A DNA stretch of 16,734 bases from UBA724 sp964008075 (GCA_964008075.1 CAXGAP010000030.1:1-16734), one strand, 5' to 3'; shown: positions 1-7,151, counted from the stretch's first letter. Made by a program: numbers and translations. Notes: a model not told the origin generated them from the letters alone.

Positions 1-450
1 AATAAAGTATGGCGTTAGGCCTGCATTTCTCATTTTAAAGCTTTGGACTTCACGAAATCCATTTGTAATGATATGCAACGAGTACTGGTTTTTTAATTGT
101 TCCAATACTTTGATTGCGCCTGGAAAAAGGTGATTGTGCTCTGGAAGATTTTGGATATAGGCATCTGCTAAAGTGTAAACCATGTCGTCGTCTATAGAAA
201 TCTGCAATCGATCAAAAGTATCTTTGATTCGACGATATCGAAGGGTTTCTTTATCCATTCGTTGTTCTCTAAAGGATTTCCAATACTCTAAATTCAGTGG
301 CACATAAACTTTTAAAAAATCCTCTAATCTGACAGGAATTTTATAGTCTGCAATTAGCTGTTCGAAGGTGAGAGCTGAGTTTTTTTCAAAATCCCATAAC
401 GTATGGTCTAAATCAAAAAAAAGATCAGTGATGGTTTCTTTATTAATCAT
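1..450 (-). CDS. yjjG: YjjG-type HAD hydrolase, noncanonical pyrimidine nucleotidase (3' end cut by window)
   Basis: The first 150 codons of a HAD-superfamily phosphatase are present; the rest lies beyond base 1. Seen: the N-terminal HAD motif I, FFDLDHTLWDFEKNS, starts near residue 11 with both aspartates in DLDHT, and motif II appears as the ITNGF stretch around residue 125. The cap region between them is helical, as in the YjjG/YfnB family (TIGR02254). Family knowledge: these enzymes dephosphorylate nucleoside 5'-monophosphates, preferring damaged or noncanonical pyrimidines (house-cleaning). The ATG at 450-448 overlaps the end of the upstream DUF7033 gene by 8 bases, so the two are probably cotranscribed and translationally coupled. 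The substrate is inferred from the family only; a general phosphoglycolate-type HAD phosphatase is the main alternative. Confidence in the HAD assignment is high, in YjjG moderate to high. Confidence 0.88.
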   Translation of the reverse strand, partial: MINKETITDLFFDLDHTLWDFEKNSALTFEQLIADYKIPVRLEDFLKVYVPLNLEYWKSFREQRMDKETLRYRRIKDTFDRLQISIDDDMVYTLADAYIQNLPEHNHLFPGAIKVLEQLKNQYSLHIITNGFREVQSFKMRNAGLTPYFI

Positions 451-1738
451 AAGTCTCCAAAAATTCAGTAAACATCCTTTTCCATGGCTTGTTTTTTTGC
501 CTTTCATCCATGATGGTGTTGGTCAACACCAATGTTAGTGGTGTGCCATATTCGATATTGTATGCTTTACATTGCTCCAACAATCGTCTTGCTTTACGAG
601 GTGAGCGCTGATTGCGTAATATGGTTTCGTGTGCTACAACAGGATGTATGAACAGATTTGAACGCTGTTCTTTACTGAGGTTATAAAACCGAAAAGGAAA
701 TCCAGTACCTGCCCTATAACCTAGAAAATCGACAAACTGTAAAGAATAATCATGTGCAAATCCCAAATTGGCAAAATGGTCATAGGTTGTTGGAAAACGA
801 AGTCGCACCAAATGCTGTCGAATATCTTTCAAGGGGTGATGTATGATTTCACTTAAACGATTGACCTCAATCTGAAGGAGATCAGGTTGATCTGTTGATT
901 GATAAGATGCAAGCAAGGATGTTGGCACATAATCGGCTACGTCTTTAATTCTATTAATAAAATGGTGCTTAAAAATGGATATGTTTCGATCATTTGCACT
1001 TGACCGTGCAAACATAAACATAACTTTTGTAGGCACATTAAATTTTTGATGCAAGGCAATCCATGATTTATATATATCATATGGATCTGGGCGAAAGGAT
1101 AGGCGAACAGCAAAGCGCTCAAAAATCTCAATAAATCGCAGGTTGAAAAAATCTATTCCAGTCTCAAAAAACGTTCGCAGCACACTTTTTGACTTGTATG
1201 CATAGGCCACTGGCACCTCAAGAATCGTTTGGAGATTTGATAATGGGTGTTTGATCATCAGCTCTGGAAATTGATCTTTAAAACAAGTTAAAAATTGTTG
1301 TGCCCACATATCTACAACAGGTTTATTTGCAAATTTTTCAGCGCTGGCTAGAGAGCCACTTGTAGAGAAACGATTCATATCATCTTTTAGGTGTGGGATA
1401 TGCTCCTCATAGCGAGAAAGCATATAAAAAGTAGTAGCAAAAATATCATAAGGTATAGAACTCTCCTTATTGGTAGGAAAGAAGACAGGGGTTGTTTGCC
1501 AACGACTGATTTTAATTTCCTGCTCACGCACGCCTTGTTCAAACAACAATGGGTTAGCATGCACAAAAAATTCGTTGCTCAGCTTTTGATTTGTGTACGA
1601 AAACTTAGGTCCATTGTGCGCAATGAAAGTCTCTAATACATCTGTAATTTCGATGGTGTTGTCAGTATATGTCTCAAAAAAATGTGTAAATACATAGCGA
1701 ATACGAGCATTTAATTGATGAGTGTATATAAGTATCAT
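443..1738 (-). CDS. DUF7033 / polysaccharide deacetylase-like protein
   Basis: Flavobacterial-type protein of 431 residues, annotated in relatives as polysaccharide deacetylase family protein with an N-terminal DUF7033 region. Seen: the start MILIYTHQLNARIRYVF, the segment IPYDIFATTFYMLSRYEEH (about residues 95-113), DPYDIY (about 218-223) and a C-terminal GYRAGTGFPF stretch (about 340-349). In NodB-type deacetylases the fold carries a DxD-type motif and an HPS-type histidine; here the equivalent places read EVPVAYAY (about 174-181) and LLASYQS (about 275-281), so enzymatic activity is doubtful. An upstream in-frame ATG at 1753 adds five residues, but it lies inside the radC-derived codons, and the ATG at 1738 has AAGGA seven bases upstream, so 1738 is preferred. 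No signal peptide is evident. It follows the radC remnant and overlaps yjjG by 8 bases. The substrate is unknown. Confidence 0.8.
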   Translation of the reverse strand: MILIYTHQLNARIRYVFTHFFETYTDNTIEITDVLETFIAHNGPKFSYTNQKLSNEFFVHANPLLFEQGVREQEIKISRWQTTPVFFPTNKESSIPYDIFATTFYMLSRYEEHIPHLKDDMNRFSTSGSLASAEKFANKPVVDMWAQQFLTCFKDQFPELMIKHPLSNLQTILEVPVAYAYKSKSVLRTFFETGIDFFNLRFIEIFERFAVRLSFRPDPYDIYKSWIALHQKFNVPTKVMFMFARSSANDRNISIFKHHFINRIKDVADYVPTSLLASYQSTDQPDLLQIEVNRLSEIIHHPLKDIRQHLVRLRFPTTYDHFANLGFAHDYSLQFVDFLGYRAGTGFPFRFYNLSKEQRSNLFIHPVVAHETILRNQRSPRKARRLLEQCKAYNIEYGTPLTLVLTNTIMDERQKNKPWKRMFTEFLETYD

Positions 1739-1739
1739 A

Positions 1740-1865
1740 TAATTGTCCTTCATCGGTAAAGCTAAAATACGTGTTTTCTGTTATGCTTTTATGGCGAAGC
1801 CTTTGCATCTTTTCTCTTGGGGGATCGTCTGGAGAACAATCATAAATGGGAAGGTGTTTGTTCAT
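1740..1865 (-). pseudogene. radC: radC remnant: both ends joined in frame, middle deleted
   Basis: Reading from ATG 1865, 42 codons resemble the two ends of RadC (JAB/MPN-domain protein linked to DNA repair). Seen: residues 1-27 contain LPIYDCSPDDPPREKMQRLR, matching the RadC N-terminal pattern LPIxxWxxxDxPREKLxxxG; residues 28-42 read ITENTYFSFTDEGQL, matching the usual RadC C-terminus, which ends roughly xxxYSFADEGxL. A normal RadC is about 220-230 residues, so roughly 185 codons, including the HxHPSG-type metal site, are missing. The frame stays open through the junction and runs on to a TGA at 1676-1674 without the expected stop. The following gene starts one base after the last radC-like codon, the spacing expected if radC once lay directly before it. 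The family match is from recollection of RadC sequences. Confidence 0.68.
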
Positions 1866-1876
1866 TAGGGAATGTT

Positions 1877-1905
1877 TAAAATAAAAATATAAAAACCTTT
1901 GTCAA
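1877..1905 (-). promoter_or_regulatory. Possible Bacteroidetes-type promoter for the radC remnant and DUF7033-yjjG
   Basis: On the minus strand a TTG (1905-1903) is followed after 19 bases by TATTTTA (1883-1877), close to the TTG / TAnnTTTG pattern and spacing of Bacteroidetes promoters. It sits at the very end of the mpl gene and 11 bases before the radC remnant ATG, so it could give the last two genes of the string their own transcript. AT-rich DNA yields such matches by chance, so this is weak. Confidence 0.3.
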
Positions 1906-3242
1906 TCTACCAAACGTTGCAGATCGAGCCCTCCATATTGACCAGAACTCATCAGCAATACAATCGAAGCGGGCTGTTGGCGAAGCCAGTTAAAGAGTGC
2001 TTCTTTTTCATAAAAAACGTTTAGAGATTGATCACCAAAAGCATTGCGAATTGTTTGCTCATCAAGGAGGTCTTTTCCTTTGGCTTTTCGTGCTTCATCA
2101 TCAATAAATACAACAGCAATGTCTGATTGAACAAGGCAGTTGGCATAGGTTTGAACAAAACTTACATCCAGGCTGCTAAAAGTATGTAGCTCGAGGCAAG
2201 CAAGAAAAAGATCATTTGGAAATTGTTCACGAACAGCCTGAGTTGTTGCTTGCACCTTACTTGGTGCATGTGCGAAGTCCCGATAGATGCGCTTTCCAGG
2301 GCGATCTGAAAAAAGTTCCAATCGTTTGGAAGCACCTGTAAATGATGGGATCGCTTCATAAAACATCACTGGCTCAACACCCATTTGACTACAAACGAGA
2401 AGTGCGCCAGAAAGGTTACTCATGTTATGATTTCCAAAAATTTGAAGGGGAATTGGACCCTCATCTGAATCCAATGCTGTCTGTCCATCGCTGATTGTGA
2501 ATGGGTGAGTTTTGTAAGGGATCTTTCGAATCTGATTTTGAGATTTGAGTACCAACTCCTCTAGTATTTCATCCTCCTCATTGTATATCAAAATCCCACC
2601 TGCAGTGATGCTATCTATAAATAAACGAAATTGTTTTATATAATCCTCTTCTGTTGGGAACACATTGACGTGATCCCAAGCAATTCCACTGATCAAAGCA
2701 ATATTAGGTTTGTATAGATGGAATTTTGGACGACGGTCAATAGCTGAAGAAAGATACTCATCCCCCTCAAGCACCACAAAATCGTGATTATCTGTAATCT
2801 GGGTCATGATATCAAAACCCTCCAGTTGGGCACCAACCATGAAGTCTGTCGTGATATCCCAATAATCAAGAACACAAAGGATCATTGCAGTGATACTGGT
2901 TTTGCCATGACTACCACCGATCACCACTCTGGTTTTATCTTTGGTTGCTTCGTAAAGGTATTCTGGATATGAGTATATTTTAATCGACAAGGCCTTGGCT
3001 GCCAAGAGCTCGGGGTTATCTTCTTTTGCGTGCATTCCTAAAATAATTGCATCAAGGCTTGCATCAATTCGAGTGGGATCCCATCCCATTGACTGGGGCA
3101 ACAAGCCCTCTTTCTCTAGGCGCGAGCGTGAGGGTTCATAAATCGAGTCGTCGCTGCCAGTGATTTGATGCCCATTTCGATGCAATGCTATTGCTAAATT
3201 ATGCATGGCACTACCACCGATGGCAATAAAGTGTATTCGCAT
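1902..3242 (-). CDS. mpl: Mur ligase of the Mpl type (UDP-MurNAc:L-alanyl-gamma-D-glutamyl-meso-DAP ligase)
   Basis: Cytoplasmic ATP-dependent ligase of 446 residues. Family role: attaches recycled murein tripeptide to UDP-N-acetylmuramate, saving peptidoglycan building blocks. Seen: an N-terminal Rossmann-like start with HFIAIGGSAMHNLAIAL (residues 4-20) and GSDDSIYEPSRSRL (29-42), the Mur ligase P-loop GGSHGKTS at 109-116, LEGDEYLSSAIDRRPKF in the central domain, then DHVNVF, and FGNHNMSN, which begins the segment leading into the C-terminal domain with FAHAPSK. MurC is the main relative, but the GGSAMHN start and 446-residue length fit the Bacteroidetes Mpl group. The ATG overlaps the upstream TPR gene stop by one base (TAATG), implying translational coupling. 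Lysine- versus DAP-containing peptide preference cannot be read from the sequence. Confidence 0.88.
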   Translation of the reverse strand: MRIHFIAIGGSAMHNLAIALHRNGHQITGSDDSIYEPSRSRLEKEGLLPQSMGWDPTRIDASLDAIILGMHAKEDNPELLAAKALSIKIYSYPEYLYEATKDKTRVVIGGSHGKTSITAMILCVLDYWDITTDFMVGAQLEGFDIMTQITDNHDFVVLEGDEYLSSAIDRRPKFHLYKPNIALISGIAWDHVNVFPTEEDYIKQFRLFIDSITAGGILIYNEEDEILEELVLKSQNQIRKIPYKTHPFTISDGQTALDSDEGPIPLQIFGNHNMSNLSGALLVCSQMGVEPVMFYEAIPSFTGASKRLELFSDRPGKRIYRDFAHAPSKVQATTQAVREQFPNDLFLACLELHTFSSLDVSFVQTYANCLVQSDIAVVFIDDEARKAKGKDLLDEQTIRNAFGDQSLNVFYEKEALFNWLRQQPASIVLLMSSGQYGGLDLQRLVD

Positions 3243-4117
3243 TAGTTGGCCTTTATTTTACGAATATAGGCAGATAATGGGTCATAAGTGAACAGAAAGG
3301 CTTCAAGTTCAGCAACCTCACTTCGAATCGAACGAAGTTCTTGGGTGTTGTTGGGCGTGAGTTCTGCCAGTCGATATCTTGCAAAAACTGGTGGGTATTG
3401 ATCTCCTGCACTGGCGTTTGACAAAAACTCATTCAATAAATTGATCGCACGTTCAGTATCATCAAAATACTGACTTGCAATCATGGCCAGATCGTAGCGA
3501 CTATCATTGATCTCAAGGTTGTTTTTTGCATCGTTATAAGCAATTGTCGCTTGTTTGTCAAAAGATGTTTGATCCTTATTGTTCATGGCGAAAAACACTT
3601 TTGCAACAGTCGCTTCAAGAGGGTTTAACAGTTGAATTGCTTTTATTTGTTGGTCTGCCTTAGCATCACTACCCCCAAGCAATCGAGGTAATCCAAGATA
3701 GATGTTGAACAAGGCACGTCGCGCAAAGAGTGAATTTGGTTGGATACGAACAGCCTCCTCAAAGCCTGATTTAAGATGACCTATATACCACATCGCTCGT
3801 ATGCTGGGTGTTCCTGAAAGTAAAAATCCAGCTGATGCCCCTCGCCCAAATTGAAAATCGAAACGATTTGGGTTTCTATCACATAGCTCGTCATAACACT
3901 CCAAGGCCTCTTCAAATCGTTGATCTTGAAGATATCCTTTGGCTAAAGTGAAAAGATCAGTAGTTGAAAGGGTTTCACCAGAAAATTTCGAAAGATTGTC
4001 AATGATTGTTTTTTGTTCAGCACCCAAGGGTATTAGTGGAAACAGTTCGTTGGGTGGTCGTTGTGCACTGAGCAAAACAGCCCAAAACAAACATATTATG
4101 AGTTGAGCGCGGCCCAT
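3242..4117 (-). CDS. Exported tetratricopeptide-repeat protein
   Basis: Protein of 291 residues with a hydrophobic signal peptide at 1-19 (LIICLFWAVLLSAQ, no lipobox cysteine at the cleavage site), so it is probably periplasmic. Seen: TPR-like helices, including the unit LAKGYLQDQRFEEALECYDELCDRNPNRFDF (split here for reading: LAKGYLQDQRFEEAL, then ECYDELCDRNPNRFDF) around residues 58-88, and a later LGLPRLLGGSDAKADQQI segment at about 146-163, a glycine-rich turn typical of a bacterial TPR group. No catalytic motif is visible. Its start overlaps the end of obg by 22 bases and its stop overlaps mpl by one base, so it belongs to the same transcript. Specific function is unknown; a scaffolding role in the envelope is a guess based on export and the neighbouring murein gene. 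Confidence 0.75.
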   Translation of the reverse strand: MGRAQLIICLFWAVLLSAQRPPNELFPLIPLGAEQKTIIDNLSKFSGETLSTTDLFTLAKGYLQDQRFEEALECYDELCDRNPNRFDFQFGRGASAGFLLSGTPSIRAMWYIGHLKSGFEEAVRIQPNSLFARRALFNIYLGLPRLLGGSDAKADQQIKAIQLLNPLEATVAKVFFAMNNKDQTSFDKQATIAYNDAKNNLEINDSRYDLAMIASQYFDDTERAINLLNEFLSNASAGDQYPPVFARYRLAELTPNNTQELRSIRSEVAELEAFLFTYDPLSAYIRKIKAN

Positions 4118-5094
4118 AATCGATCTTTAAGTGATGTGAGTCCCTTCTGCGCTACAGAGGATATAAACAGTACATCTTCTTCTGGAAAAGTTGTTTTCGC
4201 AAGGGCTTCCATCTCTTTCTGCAGTTCATCATCTAAAAGATCACTCTTCGAAATGGCAATGATATAATTCTTGTCAAGCAGTTCTGGATTATAGGTTTTC
4301 AACTCTCCTCGAAGGATAGAAAACTGTTCGAATAGATCGTCGGCATCAGCAGGGATGAGATAGAGTAAAACAGAGTTACGCTCAATATGACGTAAAAAGT
4401 AGTGTCCAAGTCCTTTACCTTCAGAAGCACCTTCAATAATCCCAGGGATATCAGCCATCACAAAGGAGCTGTAGTCTCGCTGTCTGACGATTCCCAAATT
4501 GGGTTTTAGGGTTGTGAACTCATAATCTGCGATTTTAGGTTTGGCGGCAGTCAGTGCTGCCAAAAGTGTGGACTTCCCTGCATTGGGAAAACCCACAAGT
4601 CCCACATCTGCCAATACCTTTAATTCGAGTGTAAAATTTCGATCCTCACCTGGCAGTCCTGGTTGTGCATATCGAGGGGTTTGGTTGGTTGGGCTTTTGA
4701 AATGCCAATTACCCCTGCCACCTTTACCACCTTTAATAGCAACAACTTCTTTTTCGTCAACGATTTCTGTTAGTTTTTCGCCACTGTCATTATCGACAAT
4801 CACAGTGCCAAGTGGTACACGAATAACGCAGTCTTTTCCATCAGCGCCAGTGCTTCGATTCTTACTTCCATCGCTTCCATGCTCGGCTTTAAAATGGCGA
4901 GAGAATTTAAAATCCAAAAGTGTCCATAGGTTTTTATCCCCTTTAAAGATCACATGTCCTCCACGACCCCCATCACCTCCGTCAGGGCCACCCTTGGCAA
5001 TATATTTTTCGCGATGAAGGTGTGTCGATCCCTTGCCACCCTTACCTGAGGTAGCGTGAATTTTTACATAATCGACAAAGTTCCCTTCCGTCAT
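4096..5094 (-). CDS. obg: GTPase Obg (CgtA)
   Basis: Ribosome-associated GTPase of 332 residues, involved in assembly of the large ribosomal subunit and linked to the stringent response. Seen: the glycine-rich Obg fold in the first ~155 residues (SGKGGKGS at 16-23, GGPDGGDGGRGGHV at 35-48, KGGKGGRGN at 121-129), then the G domain with G1 GFPNAGKST (168-176), G3 DIPG (215-218), G4 as SKSD (282-285, where the classic form is NKxD) and G5 SSVA (312-315). It ends soon after the G domain and lacks the C-terminal OCT domain, as is usual in Bacteroidetes. An in-frame ATG at 5154 would add 20 residues inside the end of adk; the ATG at 5094 gives the family N-terminus MTEGNFVDYVKI and follows the adk stop by one base, so 5094 is chosen. 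Confidence 0.97.
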   Translation of the reverse strand: MTEGNFVDYVKIHATSGKGGKGSTHLHREKYIAKGGPDGGDGGRGGHVIFKGDKNLWTLLDFKFSRHFKAEHGSDGSKNRSTGADGKDCVIRVPLGTVIVDNDSGEKLTEIVDEKEVVAIKGGKGGRGNWHFKSPTNQTPRYAQPGLPGEDRNFTLELKVLADVGLVGFPNAGKSTLLAALTAAKPKIADYEFTTLKPNLGIVRQRDYSSFVMADIPGIIEGASEGKGLGHYFLRHIERNSVLLYLIPADADDLFEQFSILRGELKTYNPELLDKNYIIAISKSDLLDDELQKEMEALAKTTFPEEDVLFISSVAQKGLTSLKDRLWAALNS

Positions 5095-5095
5095 T

Positions 5096-5668
5096 TTACA
5101 GTGAATGTAGCAAGCTGGTGAGTTGTTCAGAAATTTCTGCAACTGTACCCTCACCTCCGATGCTATAGAATTTGTTTTGCGCTTTATAGTAATCGATTAA
5201 AGGGGCTGTTTTTTTGTTATACTCTGCAAATCGATTGCGAATTTTATCTTCATCTTGATCATCGCTGCGCCCACTATCTTTCCCTCGACTCAACAATCGA
5301 TTGACAAGCACTTCCTCATCGACTTCAAGGGCAATGGTTGCTCGAATGCTCATGTTTTTACCCTCTAAAAACACATCCAGCGCTTCGGCTTGAGCAGCAG
5401 TTCGAGGAAAGCCATCAAAAATAAACCCTCCCACATCTGGATTGGCATCGACCTCTGCTTCCAGCATCTTGATCGTGACCTGGTCAGGGACAAGATCCCC
5501 CTTATCCATATAAGACTTTGCCAAGGCCCCCAAGGAGGTATTGTTGCTGATATTGTAGCGAAATAAATCGCCTGTAGAGATATGAACCAATTGGAAGTTA
5601 TCACGTAAGAGCGCAGCCTGTGTTCCTTTTCCAGCACCAGGCTTTCCGAAAAGTATAATGTTTTTCAT
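5096..5668 (-). CDS. adk: Adenylate kinase
   Basis: Cytoplasmic enzyme of 190 residues that interconverts ATP + AMP and 2 ADP. Seen: the P-loop GKPGAGKGT at residues 8-16, the AMP-binding STGDLFR near 31-37, FDGFPRT near 84-90, and the LID start NRLLSRGKDSGRSDDQDEDK around 122-141. The LID is the short form without the four-cysteine zinc site, which matches the 190-residue length common in flavobacteria (long forms are ~215). It is the first gene of the minus-strand string and its stop is one base from the obg start. A clear -7 element lies 18 bases upstream of the ATG. The adk-obg pairing is a common flavobacterial arrangement. Confidence 0.97.
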   Translation of the reverse strand: MKNIILFGKPGAGKGTQAALLRDNFQLVHISTGDLFRYNISNNTSLGALAKSYMDKGDLVPDQVTIKMLEAEVDANPDVGGFIFDGFPRTAAQAEALDVFLEGKNMSIRATIALEVDEEVLVNRLLSRGKDSGRSDDQDEDKIRNRFAEYNKKTAPLIDYYKAQNKFYSIGGEGTVAEISEQLTSLLHSL

Positions 5669-5685
5669 GTGTCGTTTTAGACAAG

Positions 5686-5693
5686 CAAAGATA
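5686..5693 (-). promoter_or_regulatory. -7 element for adk-obg operon
   Basis: TATCTTTG on the minus strand is a full match to the Bacteroidetes TAnnTTTG consensus and ends 17 bases before the adk ATG. No TTG sits at the usual 17-23 base distance; the nearest are at 9 and 25 bases. Transcription would start roughly 12 bases before the ATG. Confidence 0.5.
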
Positions 5694-5818
5694 TCATAAT
5701 CTCAATTTGTAAGGAACACAATGCTTCAGAGGATAAAAACATTTGTTTTCTTGATTTGTGAAAACGATAAAAACGAGGTCAAATGATGTTGTGGGGTTTT
5801 GGTGTTCAGGGTTGAAGG

Positions 5819-5872
5819 CAACGGTTTGGCTATGGTGCGTGTCCCGCAGGGCATGCACTATAGCCGTTGTTG
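5819..5872. repeat. Large GC-rich imperfect hairpin, probably a dispersed repeat
   Basis: Bases 5828-5845 pair with 5849-5865 around the three-base loop GCA: 17 pairs including two G-T pairs, with one bulged T at 5842. Further out, CAAC (5819-5822) can pair with GTTG (5866-5869), leaving GGTTT bulged on one side; alternatively CAACGG (5819-5824) pairs with CCGTTG (5864-5869). The element is much richer in GC than its surroundings and is followed on neither strand by a T run, so it does not look like a terminator. From memory, similar hairpins with a GGTTTGGCTATGG arm and a CTATAGCCGTTGTTGGGCG arm occur in gaps between genes in other Bacteroidetes; this was not checked. Confidence 0.65.
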
Positions 5873-5972
5873 GGCGTTCGTGTTTTATAATTTTAATTCA
5901 CCATATATAGAATCAGAAACCTCCCCCTTAGCACTTACATTTTTACGCAGGCCTAATTGTGCTGAAAAACCC

Positions 5973-5980
5973 TATTTTTG
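5973..5980 (+). promoter_or_regulatory. -7 element for purK-purE
   Basis: TATTTTTG is a full TAnnTTTG match and ends only five bases before the purK ATG at 5986. A TTG at 5957-5959 lies 13 bases upstream, shorter than the usual spacing. If this element is used, the transcript would start at or within a base or two of the ATG, giving a leaderless or almost leaderless mRNA. Confidence 0.45.
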
Positions 5981-5985
5981 CACGC

Positions 5986-7128
5986 ATGAGCAGTGGTACT
6001 TTTTCTGGCAATGTAAAACTGGCCATTTTGGGTGGTGGACAGTTGGGAAAAATGATGCTCACCAAATGTCGCCAATGGGATGTTTTTACCAAGGTACTCG
6101 ATCCCAGCCCCAATGCCCCTGCACGACTGCTAGCAGATGATTTTAGTGTTGGTGATCTGATGGACTATCAGACAGTGGTTGACTTTGGAAAAGAGGCAGA
6201 TGTTGTCACCATCGAGATTGAAAATGTCAATATTGAGGCCTTACATACCCTCCAAAAACAAGGAAAAAAAGTCTATCCCAAGCCTGAAACACTTGCAATC
6301 ATTCAAAGCAAGGCCAAACAAAAACAGTTTTATACTGATCATAATATCCCCACCTCTGCACATAAAGCCTATGCACAAAAACCAGCTTGGGAAAGTCTCA
6401 AAGTGCCATGTATTTGGAAAGCCAGTCGGTTTGGGTATGATGGCTTTGGGGTCAAAAAAATTGAAACACAATCCGATTGGGCATCTGTGCCAGATGTGCC
6501 TTGTATCGTGGAAGACTGCGTTGCCATAGCAAAGGAAATTGCTGTGATTGTTGCGCGAAAGGAAACAGGAGAATGTGTGAGTTATCCACCAGTTGAAATG
6601 GAGTTTCATCCCCAAGCAAATCAGGTAGAGTATGTCTTTACCCCCTCGACTTTAGATAAGGACCAACGCACAGCATCACAGGCCTTAGCTGAGCGAGTTG
6701 CCCATGAGCTCAATCACGTTGGGTTGTTGGCAGTAGAACTCTTTTTGGACAATGATGATACGTTGCTGATCAATGAGGTTGCCCCTCGCCCACACAACAG
6801 TGGCCACCTGACGATTGAAGCTGCTGTTACCTCTCAATTTGAGCAACACCTCCGCACCATACTCGCTTTGCCTTTTGGCGCTTGTGATTTTTCACAAAAT
6901 GCCATTATGATCAATTTGGTTGGCGAAAAAGGGTTCAATGGCCCTGTGGTTTACGATGGTATGGATGAATTGTTAGAGATTTCTGGTCTTCATGTACATC
7001 TATATGGAAAGGCTGAAACAAGACCCATGCGTAAAATGGGGCATCTTACCCTGACAGGTGCTGATCTTGAAGCCCTTCGCAAAACAGCAAAACGCATCAA
7101 ACAACAGGTGGTTGTGCGCACTGACTAA
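5986..7128 (+). CDS. purK: 5-(carboxyamino)imidazole ribonucleotide synthase
   Basis: ATP-grasp enzyme of 380 residues that uses ATP and bicarbonate to make N5-CAIR from AIR in purine synthesis. Seen: the N-terminal GGGQLGKM at residues 16-23, EIENVN, the ATP-grasp core with WKASRFGYDGFGVKKI, the metal/ATP segment INEVAPRPHNSGHLTIEAA, and SQFEQHLR following it. Length is normal for the family (350-390). A GTG at 5959 would add nine residues, but it lies before the -7 element; the ATG at 5986 is preferred and places GGGQLG at the usual distance from the start. purE follows after 44 bases, so the two consecutive steps are encoded together. Confidence 0.96.
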   Translation: MSSGTFSGNVKLAILGGGQLGKMMLTKCRQWDVFTKVLDPSPNAPARLLADDFSVGDLMDYQTVVDFGKEADVVTIEIENVNIEALHTLQKQGKKVYPKPETLAIIQSKAKQKQFYTDHNIPTSAHKAYAQKPAWESLKVPCIWKASRFGYDGFGVKKIETQSDWASVPDVPCIVEDCVAIAKEIAVIVARKETGECVSYPPVEMEFHPQANQVEYVFTPSTLDKDQRTASQALAERVAHELNHVGLLAVELFLDNDDTLLINEVAPRPHNSGHLTIEAAVTSQFEQHLRTILALPFGACDFSQNAIMINLVGEKGFNGPVVYDGMDELLEISGLHVHLYGKAETRPMRKMGHLTLTGADLEALRKTAKRIKQQVVVRTD

Positions 7129-7151
7129 CAACGATATACAGCCCTTTTCGT

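Larger units (their letters stand above)
5669..5985. other. Divergent adk/purK intergenic region
   Basis: This 317-base stretch carries no supportable gene. It holds the adk -7 element at its left end, a GC-rich imperfect hairpin at 5819-5872 and the purK -7 element at its right end. The segment between about 5876 and 5970 is AT-rich with nothing recognisable. A frame open from 5799 to 6140 crosses the hairpin but overlaps purK in another frame and has no protein-like character. Confidence 0.7.

Noticed and set aside
1674..1865. 63-codon minus-strand frame as a normal small gene
   Set aside because: Its first 42 codons match the two ends of RadC and the rest runs through the start of the DUF7033 gene, so a relic is the better reading.
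4541..5017. Open frame of 158 codons on the plus strand opposite obg
   Set aside because: It is the antisense of the Gly-rich Obg domain, giving a proline-rich translation; the Obg protein on the other strand is certain.
5819..5872. Hairpin as a rho-independent terminator
   Set aside because: It lies upstream of both divergent genes and has no T run on either strand.
5816..5875. Hairpin as a canonical integron attC site
   Set aside because: The right core GTTGGGC fits, but the left side AGGCAAC does not match RYYYAAC, and no integrase or cassette array is present.
5799..6140. Open frame of 113 codons spanning the hairpin and the purK start
   Set aside because: Overlaps purK in another frame and has no family-like features; the hairpin explains the odd composition.
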